A stretch of DNA of 64,000 bases from Setophaga petechia. Lineage: Eukaryota; Chordata; Aves; Passeriformes; Parulidae. The first letter of the stretch is position 1. Each line of letters starts with the position of its first letter. Positions 12,801 through 26,281 of the stretch are shown here, in pieces. The notes beneath the pieces are model-generated. The model saw only the letters and a list, made by a program, of their open reading frames with translations, ran no database searches and was not told where the DNA came from. A program made the position numbers and the translations under genes. The stretch spans positions 13,884,501-13,948,500 of the forward strand of contig JANCRA010000019.1 of the NCBI GenBank assembly GCA_024362935.1. Direction: 5' to 3'.

Positions 12801-14907
12801 GTCTGTGTGGAAAGCATTTCATGAAATGTAGCATCTTCTGATGCCACTTCACCTGATATTTGACCAAATGCAGATTTATATTTTTGGCCAGTCTCCTTCC
12901 TACCACGAGAGATATATGTAACAATAGAGTTTCAGAGGACCACAAGATTTAAATAATAGAGGAGAAAAAGCATAGGGCAAAGAAATTAATTGATAAATTT
13001 TCTATGATATTATTAGTATTCACCAGAATTCTTTACAGCTAGCCATATTAAAGCATTCATTAATGAAACTTTACAGCCTGCAAGTGTTTCTGCTGTAGTA
13101 ATATCAGACTTAGCCAAAACATTTGAAAGGAAAAATGGGAAATGCACAATGTCAGAGCTCTTTCAGATGTTGTTTTTAATAGTTTTAAACATTGTTTCAG
13201 TAGAAATGTATTAGAAATGGTCATTCATCTTCTAACTCATCTTTCAGATTTAATGAAAAAGAGAAATTCTGTACACTTTTTAAAAGTAAAACTTCCCAAA
13301 ATGTGAAGAAATTCTGCAAAAACTGACAAAAAGTTTGAAAATCGCATAGTATGGCAGAAGATTATGAAAGTAGAAAAAATAGATTAACCTGCTTCCTCTG
13401 GTTTTAAGTAACATCAGTCTCCAAATTTGCTTAATAGTCTAGAGAAGTTACTGAAATCCTTTTAGTATCACATTTATGTGATAGATCCCATTTATGTTTT
13501 AGATCCCACCTGCTATCTAAAAATCAATGGCTGCTTTTGGATGACCCTTTAATGTTAAGTTCAACACTTCTATGTTTTTAACTGGGGAGACTATTCAATA
13601 TTTATGACCTTTTGAATTCTGGTTTTTAAGATAAACTTTTCCTAGGGTCCCAGGAGATGAGAGTCATCAGAGATTAAAAGAAAATCCAGCTAGTACAGAA
13701 GTGTGTAAAGGGTAAAGGAAAAAAAAAGACAGGGTCCTTCCCAATTTCATTTCATGCTTTTCTTCTAAAAAGGCAGGATTCTATCCTTTTCCAAAATTTG
13801 AAGGAGAGTACTCCCTTCAAGCTTGCCCAGCAAGGCAGTGTATGCATCAGATTCATAATGCACATTGGCATAGGCTTGAATCTGCATTTGCTGCCAGGTT
13901 TGTCAGAAGCTTTTCTCTCTGAATGCAAACTCAGCCCTGCAGGAATTGCAGGGCTTAGTGGAACCACATGAGAGGTGAGACATGAGTCCATCCTTTTGGT
14001 TACCCCAACACGTGGCACACATGGGCCAGCTGGGCCATGTACACCACATTTCTCCAGACAGTGCAGAAAACCTGACACTGGATTCTTCCCAGACAGCTCC
14101 AATGCCATGGGTTTCCCAGCATGAGGGAAGCAGGACTGCTACATGTGTTCCTGCAACCACACACTGAGCTTGGGTGCAATGCTGGAGGCTTGTGTCAGTG
14201 AGCACCATTCCCCATCTCCCACTCACACCCTCACGTTGGGAAACTCTGCAAGCATGCCACAAAATCTGACTCAAAGCTTCCTCAAGTCCTAGGAAAACAT
14301 TCCCCTTGACTCTGGTGGAATTTGAATCAAACATAATCTCTTATGAGCTTATGTTGATGTTATATTTTATTTTCTCTAATCACCAAGAAATAATATGACT
14401 GAATCTGCAATGAAGCTTTACTCTTGGTGACTGTTGTGTTTCTCCAAATATATATGATTGATGGTTTTTTAAGTGCACACAAAGAACTTAATTTTCTTTC
14501 TAAAAACTTTCCAGGCTATTCTTGCAATACATCATGAGGGGCAAGAATATTTCAGATCAGTCATTTTGCTTTGCCTTAGTGTAAACAGTAGTATCAAATG
14601 CTATAAAAGAATTACATGGTTAGTTGTGATGGATGGATAAATAAAGTCCTGATTTCCATGTAGGTAGCTAAAAAATAAAAGCTGTAGACCTAGCTTTCCA
14701 TCTAGATAGGGGACAATAGCTGGGCTAATTACTATGATTATGTTGTTGGAATAATTGCTGCAAATGCAAATGACCACTGAGATGTATAATTGGCCTCTCA
14801 ATACTTCAGCTATTATTCCTGTATATGAAATTGCATCCATTACATAAAATTACACGTAAGTTTCTCATATTTGAGCTTTTAATCCTGAACGTGCTCTCAG
14901 CTAATAT
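9830..14907. other. Gene-free DNA with GC-rich patch then AT-rich tracts
   Basis: From 9830 to about 10280 the DNA is GC-richer. It has overlapping frames on both strands of up to 161 codons; the longest (minus, 9804-10289) starts at TTG and crosses the minisatellite, so I reject it as a gene. A second GC-richer patch lies at 11340-11520. AT-only sequence occurs at about 10858-10960 and 12001-12050. A 19-20-bp local duplication lies at 13471-13508. Minus-strand frames of 118-157 codons at 12472-12945 and 13752-14334 match no family I know. No gene is supported. Confidence 0.65.
10858..10960. repeat. AT-rich low-complexity tract
   Basis: The stretch is almost entirely A and T, with recurring TATATA, ATAAT and AAATATTT words. 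It resembles an old degenerate AT microsatellite. No other feature is visible in it. Confidence 0.75.
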
Positions 14908-15064
14908 TTCATAGAATCACAGAATCATAAGATCGTAGAATCACAGAATGGTTTGGGTTGGAAGGGACTTAAAGATCATCTAGTTCTACTACCCCATGCC
15001 ATCAGCAGGAATACCTTCCACTAGACCATATTACTCAAAGCTCCACTGAACCTGACCCTGAAGA
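14908..15064 (-). mobile_element. CR1 LINE 3' end with five tail octamers
   Basis: This is a CR1 fragment in antisense orientation. The 3' tail lies at 14910-14949 as five consecutive octamers, read on the plus strand as CATAGAAT, CACAGAAT, CATAAGAT, CGTAGAAT and CACAGAAT. Next comes GGTTTGGGTTGGAAGGGACT, the hallmark of the CR1 3' UTR. On the minus strand near 15010-15060 the end of ORF2 still reads GALSNMV followed by TAG. The 5' truncation point is near 15064. The copy has roughly 157 bp and no coding capacity. Substitutions are modest, suggesting it is not among the oldest copies. Confidence 0.95.
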
Positions 15065-18017
15065 ATTGCTCTATGTGAAGTGTCCAAGCTTTTTATTTAA
15101 ATCCCTTTAACTTTACCTTTAAATTGGCACTGTTTGCTGAGGTGATGCTTTTGATACAGGTGAATTGTATTGTGTAATGCCAAGCTGGAGTGGCAGACTG
15201 TACTCGCCTGCCTACTTTGCAGTTATGGAGGCACTAGTTTTCTCTGAGCACTGAACTGCTTCTCACAACAAAACCACTTTTCAGAGTACATCTGTAATCC
15301 ACACACATATCCAGGGCGCTCCTTCGTACTGCACTTTGAAGGAATGAACCAAAGAATCTGGAGACTCATAAGGGCAGTTCAGGGTAATCCAGAAGTTGTG
15401 CTCCATACAAAGGTGCCACATCTTCCCAGTTGTTTGAAAACCTTATGATATTCAAGGTCAAAAGCTCAGACACAAGCGATACAACACTGATACCAAGTTA
15501 GAACTTCTGCTGTAATTTTAAGCAATATTCTAGCTGTCATATTTGAGGGAAGAAACTTAAATGCATGGCCCAAATGCACAAAGTCAGAAGGCTAATCCAT
15601 TTTCTTTAAACCATGTCAGTTTTTTCTTTTAAAATCCATTTTACATTTTCTGGAAGGGCTTACAGTTGACTTGCAAGTTGATGTAGTGAACTGGAAAAAA
15701 AAAAGTCTGTTCTATACCCAGATATGGGCAGAAAATATGATACTGATAATACCAGATGTGTTTCAGTTCTGGTATGTGTCTTGCATCCCATATTCTGAGT
15801 GGGGCTTGTCTGCTCCTTTAGGTAGGTATCATTGCTACTGAAATAGGCTTGACCGTGGAATTAGAACCATTAACTTCTGGACAGTTCTTACTCCAGTGAG
15901 TTCCAGGCTTTTTCTGAAGAACCCTGAGCAAAGGAAAAGTCTTTGGGGAGAAGAAGTGGAACACTGTATAGTTTCTGGGACAGGATGTGAGGGACATAAT
16001 TTCAGGTTTTGTGTGGGAATAATGGGAAGTGTGTACAGAAAGAACTGAAACAAATATTATCTTGTGGATATTCTCAGTTCAGTCGAAGAAAGAACAGAGA
16101 CAATTTCTCCCAGGCTGAGCCTGGGAATCTTAGAATAAAAGAATTAAAAGAATTTTTATCTCTCTTTCTGTAACCATTGTTTATAGTTGTGGTTCTCTAG
16201 AGTGTGCTGTTCATAGTCACCAATAATGTGGGATGTTTCTACTTTGAGACCAATCAAGTATCACCTTAGCAAGTCACATTATAAAAAGACCCACTACTTT
16301 CATTAAATGCTTTTGCCTTCTGAGCCACCTAAGACTGGAGTCTTCTTTCTGTCCCTGACTCAACAGTGTCATTATCAGATATCCACTGAGTTTTCTTTGA
16401 GTAATTTTTCTCTGGTTAGTCATTTTAGAAGAAGTTTGAGAGATTTGGAAACTTGGTTTCCTTTCCAGTGTTAACTCACATTTCCTTGTTTCCAGATTGA
16501 AGCAACCTTTGGTGAGCTGAGATAATTGCTCACTTTCTTGTTTGCCATGTTGATGTGATGATAATACAGGACTAATACAGCCTAAATGTCCTGAGCTTTC
16601 TTGCCTATTGTAAACCTTACAGCTCAAATTCTAGTGTCAGCATGGTGGCTCATGTTTCACAAGTGCACAAGACCAACACATACCTGAGAAACTTGGTTCT
16701 TGGAGAAAGGCAAGTCTCCTTGCTCTTGCTCCTGCTGACCTAACTCCTCTAGCCTGAAGTTACACTCTGTTAGACCTGTGGGGCCATGGAGGGACCCCAT
16801 AGCCATTCCAGATGCTGATTTTTTTGAGAAGTGATTCCCTCCTCCTGTCATTCAACCTGACGTGTTCTACTTCTACCAATTTTATGTCCATTTTCTTCTT
16901 TGGAACAGAAGCATTCGGAAGTGCCACACTGGGATATCCATTTTCTTCTTTCCATTTCACTAAATACATCTTACTAGGAATTTACAAACATGGAGAAAGA
17001 GATTTGCATTTACATCAAGATAGTTTTACCTGACATCCCTCTGACAAGGCAGCTCCACAGGGCCTGGGAACAGATAGACAGAAATCCTTAACGCTGCCAT
17101 AGTGGCAGAAAGTGATGAGAATTAGACCTGTTTTGTTCACATTGCAGTCTTGTTGAACTGAACTTTTTCTATCCATTTTTTCTCCTTTCAGTGATTTCCA
17201 AGCTTGGAAATACCATTTCAGATACAAAGCACTTAAAGCTTATTATTGTTATGAAAAGCAATTGAAGTCTTTCAAGAATAAATTTGTACAATATTAGCTC
17301 AGAATGATTTGCATGACAAAAAAATACTTTTACACACTAAGATGTTTGTAGAAAACCCACAGTAAAAAAAAACCTGATTAGTGCCATTGAATTAAATAGT
17401 AGTAACCTGCTTTTCCTTCCCCCCATTTTTCCCAATATTAAGCTCCAGTTTATTGCAATATTTTTTAATTAAAATGTAAATATGCCCTGCCTGATCCTAT
17501 TTAGAATATTAGAATAACAAGATGCAGCAAGCCTAAAACTGCTAACATAATGGAAAACAAATTAATGAATGAAGTATAAATGCAAGAATTTTGCTTTTTA
17601 AGGTTATTGTCATGGTCAAAGAAGTAGTTGGAGAAGCCATTGCCTCAGAGATATGCTATATGAAAGTATTAGGAGTCTTCTTATAGGTAATGTTATTGTA
17701 TCATATTTTTTGGCTATACCTGTCTGACTGCCACACAACTGCAGCTGAAAGGAAACTTTGGAGGGCACCAACCTGCAATACTGCATTGAAGTACAACAAT
17801 GACCAGAAAAGTATATTTTTAACCGAATTTACTGCTTAAGGGAACCAAAAAAACCCATAGATTACCTTTTGGACCTTGGATTTTTATAGGACTAAAATGG
17901 GTTAACTGCAAACTCAGGGTACCTTTAAATTAACCAGATTCAGAACAAGCATTTCAGTGCTTGAATTTCAGTACTCAAGATACTTCAAGGTTCTTGAATG
18001 GATTTTATGCACAGTTT
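15065..18017. other. Gene-free DNA with scattered minus-strand frames
   Basis: I see no recognised repeat or gene. Four open frames of 64-117 codons follow each other on the minus strand between 17227 and 16274. Three are in the same phase but separated by stops, and the 117-codon one begins at TTG. They match no family I know. The word TCCATTTTCTTCTT occurs twice, at 16887 and 16937. Confidence 0.6.
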
Positions 18018-18250
18018 CTAGGACCAGAGGTAAAGGTCACACACTGAAATGCAGGAAACAGTTTTTCACTGGTCAGGTGACTGAGACCTGGCACAGTTTG
18101 CCCAGGGAGTTTGTGGGGCCTCCATCCTTGGAGGTACTCAGAATCCATCTGGACATGCTCCTGGATAATTGGCCCTGCTTGAGTAGGTGGGTTGCACCAG
18201 ATAATCCCCAGAGGTTCCATCCCACCTCAGCCATTCTGTGTATTTCTCTG
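18018..18250 (+). mobile_element. CR1 LINE 3' fragment, ORF2 end plus 3' UTR
   Basis: This is a sense-orientation CR1 fragment. It opens with CTAGGACCAGAGGTAAAGG, typical of the region encoding the last part of ORF2. The frame then gives WHSLPREFVGPPSLEVL at about 18090-18140, matching the conserved LPREVVDAPSLEVF-type motif of the CR1 reverse-transcriptase C-terminus. Further on come CTGCTTGAGTAGGTGGGTTG, CCCCAGAGGTTCCATCCCACCTCAGCC in outline, and a decayed tail, CCATTCTGTGTATTTCTCTG. The copy is 5'-truncated and inactive. It belongs to a different CR1 subfamily from the copy at 14908, judged by the 3' UTR wording. Confidence 0.92.
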
Positions 18251-21200
18251 CTTTGCACCCTGGGACAATTTTTGTTCTATTTTTAAAAACCATTTCGGGT
18301 TTTTCCCCACAGATCTTGGTTTCTGCAGTCAGGACTAGAGGGACCTCTTGTTTTCTCACTCTGTCAGATGGCAGGAAGAAAGGATAGTGAGCTCTTAGGC
18401 TACTTTCTTCTTTCTTCTTTATTTTCTGATAGTTCATGAGGCTGGAAAGGATTTTCCCATGAAACAAAGCCATCATATCCAGACCCCACTGAGCCTAGTA
18501 AAGCCCTTTGAAATCACTGGCTTCAGGAGGCTTCAGATCCAGCTCACAGGAGAGGCAAATGTATCTGTGGGGTTAAGACAGCATTTTCACATTGAGGGTA
18601 GAGAGGAAGGAAGAGGAGCCCACATCTCAAATGATTCTTTCTTTTCCCATTCTCAGTGTAGGCTTCTTCCAGTTATCATCATTTGCTTCTGCTGAGTGGG
18701 TTTTTATTATATTTTTCTCCCTCCTTGATGTTGTGAGTAGTCTCACAGTCAGGAACAAGCTGCCAATAGTGTGAGAAACTCCTCCAGAGATTATGAGGCA
18801 CCAGAAGTATGAAAGGCCTGTAATGAAACTTCCAAAATTTCTAAACCAGCCAGATGGGAATTTTGAATTATCTGACCTAGGAGAGAGTGGGAGATCATGA
18901 TTAATAGTACCTCTCTTCATTGAAAGGGATATACATGTGCTCTGAAGTGAAAGAAGGCACTTCAACCAATTTTCCCTACTTTGATCCCTGTGTAGGAAGG
19001 AGAATTTATGTGCCAGTTTGGTTTGGCTCTGAACTCTTGCAATACCCCAGTGATTTTTATTCCCCTGTTTTTTCATTCAAATGGGCTGCTGTTCAGGACA
19101 TGGAGGTTGTTCATGACAGAAGTAGAGCTGCAGATGGGAACCTGTTGCTGTCCAGACTCTGCTGGTACTGCTTTTGTTGCTCTAGCCAGCTGTGATGCTG
19201 AGAGTCCCTTTGCATGAAAGCATGCTGTGTTCAAAGCTGAGAGGAGCTTGCCTGTGGTCTTTCCCTGCACAGAGACTAGCTATAGTTAGGGATGAACTGC
19301 TTCACATTTTCAGATGAATGACTCTGTGCTTGAATATACAGACAGTTTAAAATAAGTAACAGATCCAGCAGCTTAGGGAGATACATGAATTACATGATGT
19401 TATTTTAGGAGTTTGCACTTAAAACTATTCCTTTCACTGTAAAATATATTAACTTTTCAGCTAACTTTTTCAGTTTCTGAGCACTGTACATCATTGTCAG
19501 AGAGCACTTCTAAGGACCAGCCTCCCTTTCATGATGTTTTAGAATGTGTAGGAATCAATACTTGGAGCTTGGGAATAGCAAGCTCAATTTCTGGAGTAAA
19601 ATTACAATAAAATCTTGGAATAATTTGTCATTTTTCTTTCAGACATGTGTTGTATAATCTCTCTTTCTTGTTGGTTCTCCAAGGGTAGATTTTGTTTTGC
19701 CTAAGATTCTCTCAATGCAAACTGGCAGAATGTATGTGGTGTCCCTTTCTGTTAATGTTTGAGCTAGTGCTTACTCTGTAAAAAGTCTCCCTTTAAAGTC
19801 AATGGCATTGTTCAAGCATGATAAGGTCTTTATTTCCATTTTCAGTCCAGCTACTCAAACTGCTATTTGTCTGACTGGTGATAAATATGTCTGGTTGGAT
19901 TCTGTAGAAAAGCAGAGGTGTTCTGGAATGGTGCTGTTTGGGAAGCGTGGAAGTCAGCCACACTGCACAGGAACCTCCGTGTAAACCATTTTAATATCCC
20001 ACCCTTTCAGGTTTTTTTCTGCAACACCCACTAATTTTGCACAGATGGAGAGGTATGACAGATCATGGAATTAAGAAACCAAAAGCTTTTTTGTTAAATT
20101 TTTAATCCACTCCTCCTACACATAGTTCCTTGATTTACAGTTTAATTCAAAATGAATGAGCTACCGGTTTTTACTAGCAAGCGTCTGTTCATAGCATGTG
20201 CTAGCTACTAGCCAAATGTCTGACCCTCTAATATTTATTCTATTATTCCCTAAACAGACTGGCTTACAGCAAACAGTGATCTGTGATCCCCAGACCACCA
20301 TAGCTTTTGGCCATTACTCTAGGGGCAGGCTTTGGGCAGCAATACTCACTTTTCTTTAAATCACTGATAGCATCATCTTTACTGGAGATGATCACTGTTT
20401 CCTAATAAATAAGAAGAAATGCTTTCTAAGAGAATGTCTTTTCTCATTTTCTGAAATGCTGAATAAATAGGATGAAATAGACTAAAATAAAATTAAAAGA
20501 CAATATGGACAGCTGTTTATAAGTGATAGATAATTATACCTCACATCTTTTTACCTCTATCTGCTCTGTCCTACACAGAAAGGGGACTTAGGAGCATCTC
20601 TAGCTACTTCTCATTAATTAAGTTAATGCAAATAATTTCTTGCAAAAAGTAACATACAGACTAAACAGAACGTTTTCATCATAGATGAAGTAGGGGAGCA
20701 AGGAGTATTCAGAGGACAAACAAGTAACAATATTCATGCTTTTAACAAAAAGGAAACTCAAGCAAAAATCAAACGAAAAAGTATAATTTCCTGTCACCTA
20801 ATTTAAGTCCTTTAGTGACTTACATAAGATGCTCCTGGGCTTTTAGTGGTACCTGCTGTTTCTCTCCTCTGCACCAATTGTGGAGGTTTCCACCAACAAG
20901 AGCTGGGGCAGGAAGGGTTTGGCCAAGTGTTTCAGTGGTCTCTCAACCTCCTTTGAGCACTTTGGATGCATCCATTCTACAGAGCAAAGCAGAAGTGTCT
21001 GACTGAGTTTTCTTCTTCTGTTTATATTTTTCAATGGCCAGGACATGAAAAACATATATTTGAGATACTAAGAAATGTACTCTTCTCTTGGGGATGCACC
21101 TTATTTCTCATGTACAAAATAACATAGAAACTCTCACACACCTTTAATTTCCGGATTTATTTGCAACTTTTTCTCTGAGCCCAGTTGCAATTGTGTAAGT

Positions 21201-24200
21201 TCACAGTAAAGGGTTTGAAGTCAACTATTTCTACTTCTTATTTATACAGATATACCTAGTATAGAAAAAACTAGTCAAGACCTTTTATTTTAATTTTTCA
21301 ATTTTTAAACTTAAAGGTAAGATCATTCTACCTTGTAGAAGTCCTTGTAAGAAAATTCTGGGAGAATTTCAAAGCATATGCTGTTATCATATATGATCCT
21401 GAAGGGTTCACTGCTGCCCAAAGAGTAAGAACTTCAGTCATACAAGATCATGGATCAGTTGAGTATGTCATACAAGTCTTTATTTCTCTGGGTTTTTTCT
21501 GCTGGTGTTCCCGGTTGCTGAACTTTAGGTGACACTTCAGCTAGTTCCTTGGAAAGGCTTGTCTAAACTTTCATTCCATCACAGTGACATGAACCCTGAT
21601 CCTTTACAACATATCTCAGCCCTTTTTCCTTAGGTTGGCTTAGCTAAGATAGTATGTGGCACAGGAATTTAACAAGCGTGAGATGGATGCTGACAGGCAG
21701 GGCAAGGTGTAGCAGTGACATCAGGAGAATGAGGATTTAGAGGTGCCAGCCTGAAAGTACAGTACTAATGTATGTTTAATCCAAAAGAGCAGGCTGCTCT
21801 TTTATTAGTAATTCTCTGAATTTCCACAGGACACCTTATATCTCCTTGTCTAACTCATTGTGGTGAATGTGACTGCACAGCTAAGAGGTATTAGATAAAT
21901 TGTCAGCAAGTAAAGTAGCTTGGTTGCATTTAATCTGTACAGAAATTAGAAACCTATTTAGAGAACAGTTTCCATGCTGCAGCATTGAATATTAGCATGA
22001 CAAACTGAGCAAAGTGCCACTTTATCTTCCAGGTAGGTGTAATCCCCTAGGTTTGCATCAACCATAGCAGAGGGCTACCCCACCTTGTGTGTCTGCTCCC
22101 TGTAAGGCCAAGGAGTGGCAGAAGGATTTCCTGCTCCTGGTTTATCTCCTGACAGCAGAAACAGTCACAAGTGTCAGTCAGGCTTTTCAATTAAGAATAA
22201 CAGCAAGTGTCTAAACTTTTATCCTTTGCAATTTGTTTGAGCATTGTAGAACTGTCTCCACGCTAAGAATTCATTATTAAATAGAGCAAGGCAGAGGGAA
22301 TGATGGTCCTCTGTATATGGCTTGGCTGCAGGACTGTCCTCAGGGCTCCCTGTGCTGCAGGAGAGGTCCAGGTCCAGTGTGGCCCTTCTGGAAAAGGGAA
22401 TCCTCAAACTCTCAGTGTCTGCACAGCCCCATAAGACTGTTCCTGTAGCTTTGACCTCTTCAGGGTCAGAGTAAAATATTAAGCATTTCTGCTTTCTACT
22501 AGATGTGGTTCCTGTTGGGAATTCACCTTCCCCTCAAGCCCAGAAAATCAGATTACACAATCTCCCATATATTGGCTGAGTTTTCATATCTTCATCTTCC
22601 CTTTGGGTTTGCCAAGGCTAATGTTGTTCCTTGTCAGGAAGTTTTATCTGGCTCCTACTCTAAATTGCCTTTCTTAGCTGCATGCCATGATTTCTAGTGT
22701 CACTCTGAGACAATTCATCTCCAGAGTCATATATTTATAAAGTACTACAGAGTTCCCCACTCAGCCTGCTTTTAGCCAGCTACATGTTTAACTCCTCTGG
22801 TCCTTGCTCGTGAGTCAGCGCTTTCCACCCTTCTCTTCAAAGGCCCCTCTGCTGCACTGAGTGTTTCTGACAGCGAGCAAAGCTCAGTGCCACCTTGCTG
22901 GGACAGACATGGGAGGTAGTTACATAAGGGAACACCACAGGGAGCACCAGGCCACCTCCCTTTCCCCTGCTGTGAATGCTGTGTGCCCCTAAACACAGTG
23001 TTGCTGCAGTTTTGGATTGTGAAATCATGTCTGAGCTGCCACCTATGGCACCTGTTCCTGAATAGCTCTGCATTTTTCCTGAGCAAATCATAATTCACCA
23101 TCAGTCTGTTCACATTCCTAATTGTTATAGACCCCTTTTTGTTACTTTATTATCAACACTTGGCTACTCAACTCATCTCTGTTTTGCATTATGTGGAAAT
23201 TTCATTACTACAAGTATTTCCTTCCCCTAATGGAGGTACTTAGCAATAACCATGCCTTGCTGTGATTCCTGTGATCCTCAGTAGACACATTCTCACTACT
23301 ACATTGTCATTCATCATCACCTCTTGTTTCAGCCAGTTTTCAATCCTCATAATATTGTTTATATCCATGGTAATTTGTATTCACTAGAAAATTAGGATTT
23401 GTTTTGAGAGACTCCAAAATGCCTCACTAAAATTCAAATAGCATATGCCATGGTCCCTTCATTCCTTTTATTAATCTACCTGATAAAATAATAAAGACTG
23501 CACAAGACTTTATTTTCATTACAGCATACTCCATCTTTCTAAAGGTTACTTCATCCTCTAAATACAGATTTATTTTTCCTTGTAAAATTACTTCTATTAC
23601 TGTGCAGTCAGTTGGTCTAATCTTAAGTAGCATAAGGAGTCATTTCTCAGGTAACACTTGCTTCAACCAGTGTAATCCAGTTTAATCCCAGTTGACAGGC
23701 TCTGTGCCTTAAAGGAGTCTGCTGCAGTATTCAGCCTCAGATGCAGGTGCTCTCCATGTATAAGATGGGAGGGCCTGTCTAAAACTGGCACTGCTGACAA
23801 ACCAGACTGCCCTTACCATTCCACGTTTTAAGGACTCTCAATTTCTTGTTGTCATTAGGGCAAATGAAAGCCTGAGAGGATGTCTGTGATCTTGTCTCAG
23901 AGACAGCCCTCTGTTCAAACATCCACTAATCCCTGATCTGTAAGGAAACCTACAATGCTCTTTCTACATTACCACAGTTACACTGAGAATATGGGAAAAG
24001 TGGGGTTTAATTGCCTTTTCCTGTAGAAAATGTTTTTCTTCATGCAGAACACTGATACTGACTTGTTCATGCTTCTTAACTGTCCTGGGAATGGAAGTTA
24101 TTTTCAAAATAAACCAAGGCAGAATGAAGCAGAAATCTTGAAACTCTGGTATCAGTCTCCTTCTATGTGAATCACCAAGTAAAAGAATTTGTTGCCTCAT

Positions 24201-26261
24201 AGTTAGAGGTCCACTGTAAAGGGCATTATTTTCTAAAATAGGGAGGAAATGCCCTTTGGAAGTATCATCTCTATCTACAGAAAGCCTAGACAGCTAGGTA
24301 CTTGCTCCTCAGAAGGCTAATATTATGTGAAATGGATTAACATAGTTTTTCCTCAGCTCTCGCTCCCTCAGCTGCTTGTGGTCTCGTAGACCTGGAACCC
24401 ATTTACAAGGAAAAATATGGGCACACTCAAGTCACACAGTTTCTTCCTAGATAAGACAGACTGGCTTGGCTGTGCCACTATTCACAGAATGATTGAAAGT
24501 GCTCTGAAATGGTGAAGCCCATAAAAAGTGTGTTGGAAATTAGATCCAAAATTTAAATTATGGATATTTTCTTGTACAGGTATTGAATACAAAGTTGTGA
24601 CATTGGATAGGAGAAAGAACACAAAATTGATCATTTTTTAAAGTTATTTGCTAGACATACCAATTTCAGTGTTTTATAGCCTGGCAAGTAACTCTTCCTT
24701 CATTTTTTGACCATTCTTTCTGAGTGATCTACCCTCATACCTGTCCTCAGTAGTGCAGAAGTACTTGACATGAAGTGGATATTAATGGTATCAAAGTATT
24801 TTAGGAGCCTTTAGGATTAATAATTTCCTAAAACTCAAACTGGGCATGTTTGTGAGCCTTACAGTAGATACCAGAAGATATAATAGTCATTCACTGTCTT
24901 GAATACAATTTCAATTGGTGTGCAGAAAAATAGGAGTGCAAATCACCTAAGTGGTTGTTAAAGCAATCTGTGTATCTAATTAATTATTCATGGTGTGCTA
25001 TGAAAAATTGATTGGATTGTGCCACAGATTACCATGTTGATCAGGTGTTTGAGTGACACTGTGAGTAGCACTGGTTTTTATCATGTCACTCTGCCATTCT
25101 GATGATGTACAGAAATTTGCAGGAGCAGTAATTACCTTTTCAGGGCAGCTTACTTGGAAGGAGGTGTTTTATAGCTGTAGCCACTGTCTAACAGAGCACC
25201 CAGAACTGAAAGGTCATTATTCATAATATGAGTATAGTGTGCTCAACTTGTGTGTCTGATGTCATTGTCATAAGGATGTCCTAGCACCGGGAAATCTAAG
25301 TATGGATGAATTGGGTAAGGCTTACAGACAGGTACCAGGCACAAGAACACTCTGAATAATGAAAATCAGCTTATCTTTGCTGGGACGGTTCTAGTGACTT
25401 ACTATACAAAGTACCTTTTTTTTTGGTTTTTTTTTTTTTTTTAGTGAATCACTATAATGTGTTATAGAGTTACAAACATTCAAGAAATGCATTCATTCTC
25501 CTTTTCTACAAAGGAAACATTTGTGTCAGTACTTTCAAGTGTGGGAATATTCATTAAAGAATTAACTCTGAGTGTGTTATCCTGGTTTAAATGCATCTAA
25601 CAGAACCCCCACTCTGAAACCAAAATAGATAAAGACTTTGCAAAGAGAAGATGAAGCAGTGCAGGCTATTGAGTTGTCTGCATTGCAAGAGAATCACATT
25701 GTGCAAGAGAATAAAAGAACAGATTTTTGGTGTGGTACCAGTAAAAGTTGTTGATAACTGAGTTTTTTGACCTCTCTGTCCTAGAACATCTTTGTCATGG
25801 AAGTAGCAATATCTTAGCATTCTATAGGTTTATCTTTTTGTCAGTCTGGTTCTGATAAATATGTACAGGAATGCAGAGAAAAAGCAGAAAGTTTGAGTGT
25901 AATGCTTGAAGCTAATTTGGTTCTCCTAAATGGGCTGAGAGTTTTGCTATGGGAAGGAAAAGATTTCAAAATAATAAAAGGGTTTGAAAATTAGTTTGAA
26001 ATCTTTTTGATTTTGTTTTTCTTCTTTTTCCTAATTTTTTCTGTTATTGTTTTTATTGTGTATGAAGCTCCATTTGCATCTAACATGACATTTTCAATCC
26101 CTGGATTAGAAGCCAGCAAGAGGAAATAGGTGTGCGTAGGCTTTTTTCCTAGCTGTAAGACAAATGCCACTGGCCACCTTGCCCAGTTGGTGTGTGCATG
26201 CGTCAGCAAGGGCATCACATGCTGGGGCTGTTTCACAAATGTCTTAGACACAGAAATAGCT
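18251..26261. other. Gene-free unique DNA
   Basis: No gene, RNA gene or clear transposon is visible. Frames reach about 149 codons (minus, 18627-19076) without similarity I can name. A weak resemblance to older CR1 wording (GGAACAAGCTGCC and CTCCAGAG) at about 18746-18800 is too short to call. A T-rich tract at 25416-25442 is listed separately. The stretch is otherwise AT-rich and unique in appearance. Confidence 0.6.
25416..25442. repeat. T-rich tract (T9-GG-T16)
   Basis: Nine T, two G and sixteen T lie in a row. It is a simple low-complexity tract with no retroposed gene recognised beside it. Confidence 0.92.
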
Positions 26262-26281
26262 TGCAGGTCACTGAAGGACTT

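Noticed and set aside
12472..12945. 157-codon minus-strand frame
   Set aside because: It starts at TTG, overlaps an 87-codon frame in another phase, and shows no motif. The length is within chance range for the window.
13903..14334. 143-codon minus-strand frame starting at ATG
   Set aside because: It is overlapped by another 118-codon frame on the same strand and shows no recognisable domain or splice context. It is kept only as unexplained open sequence.
18746..18800. Possible ancient CR1 fragment (GGAACAAGCTGCC and CTCCAGAG wording)
   Set aside because: The resemblance is only a few words long, with no tail or UTR continuation. It would need a repeat-library search.
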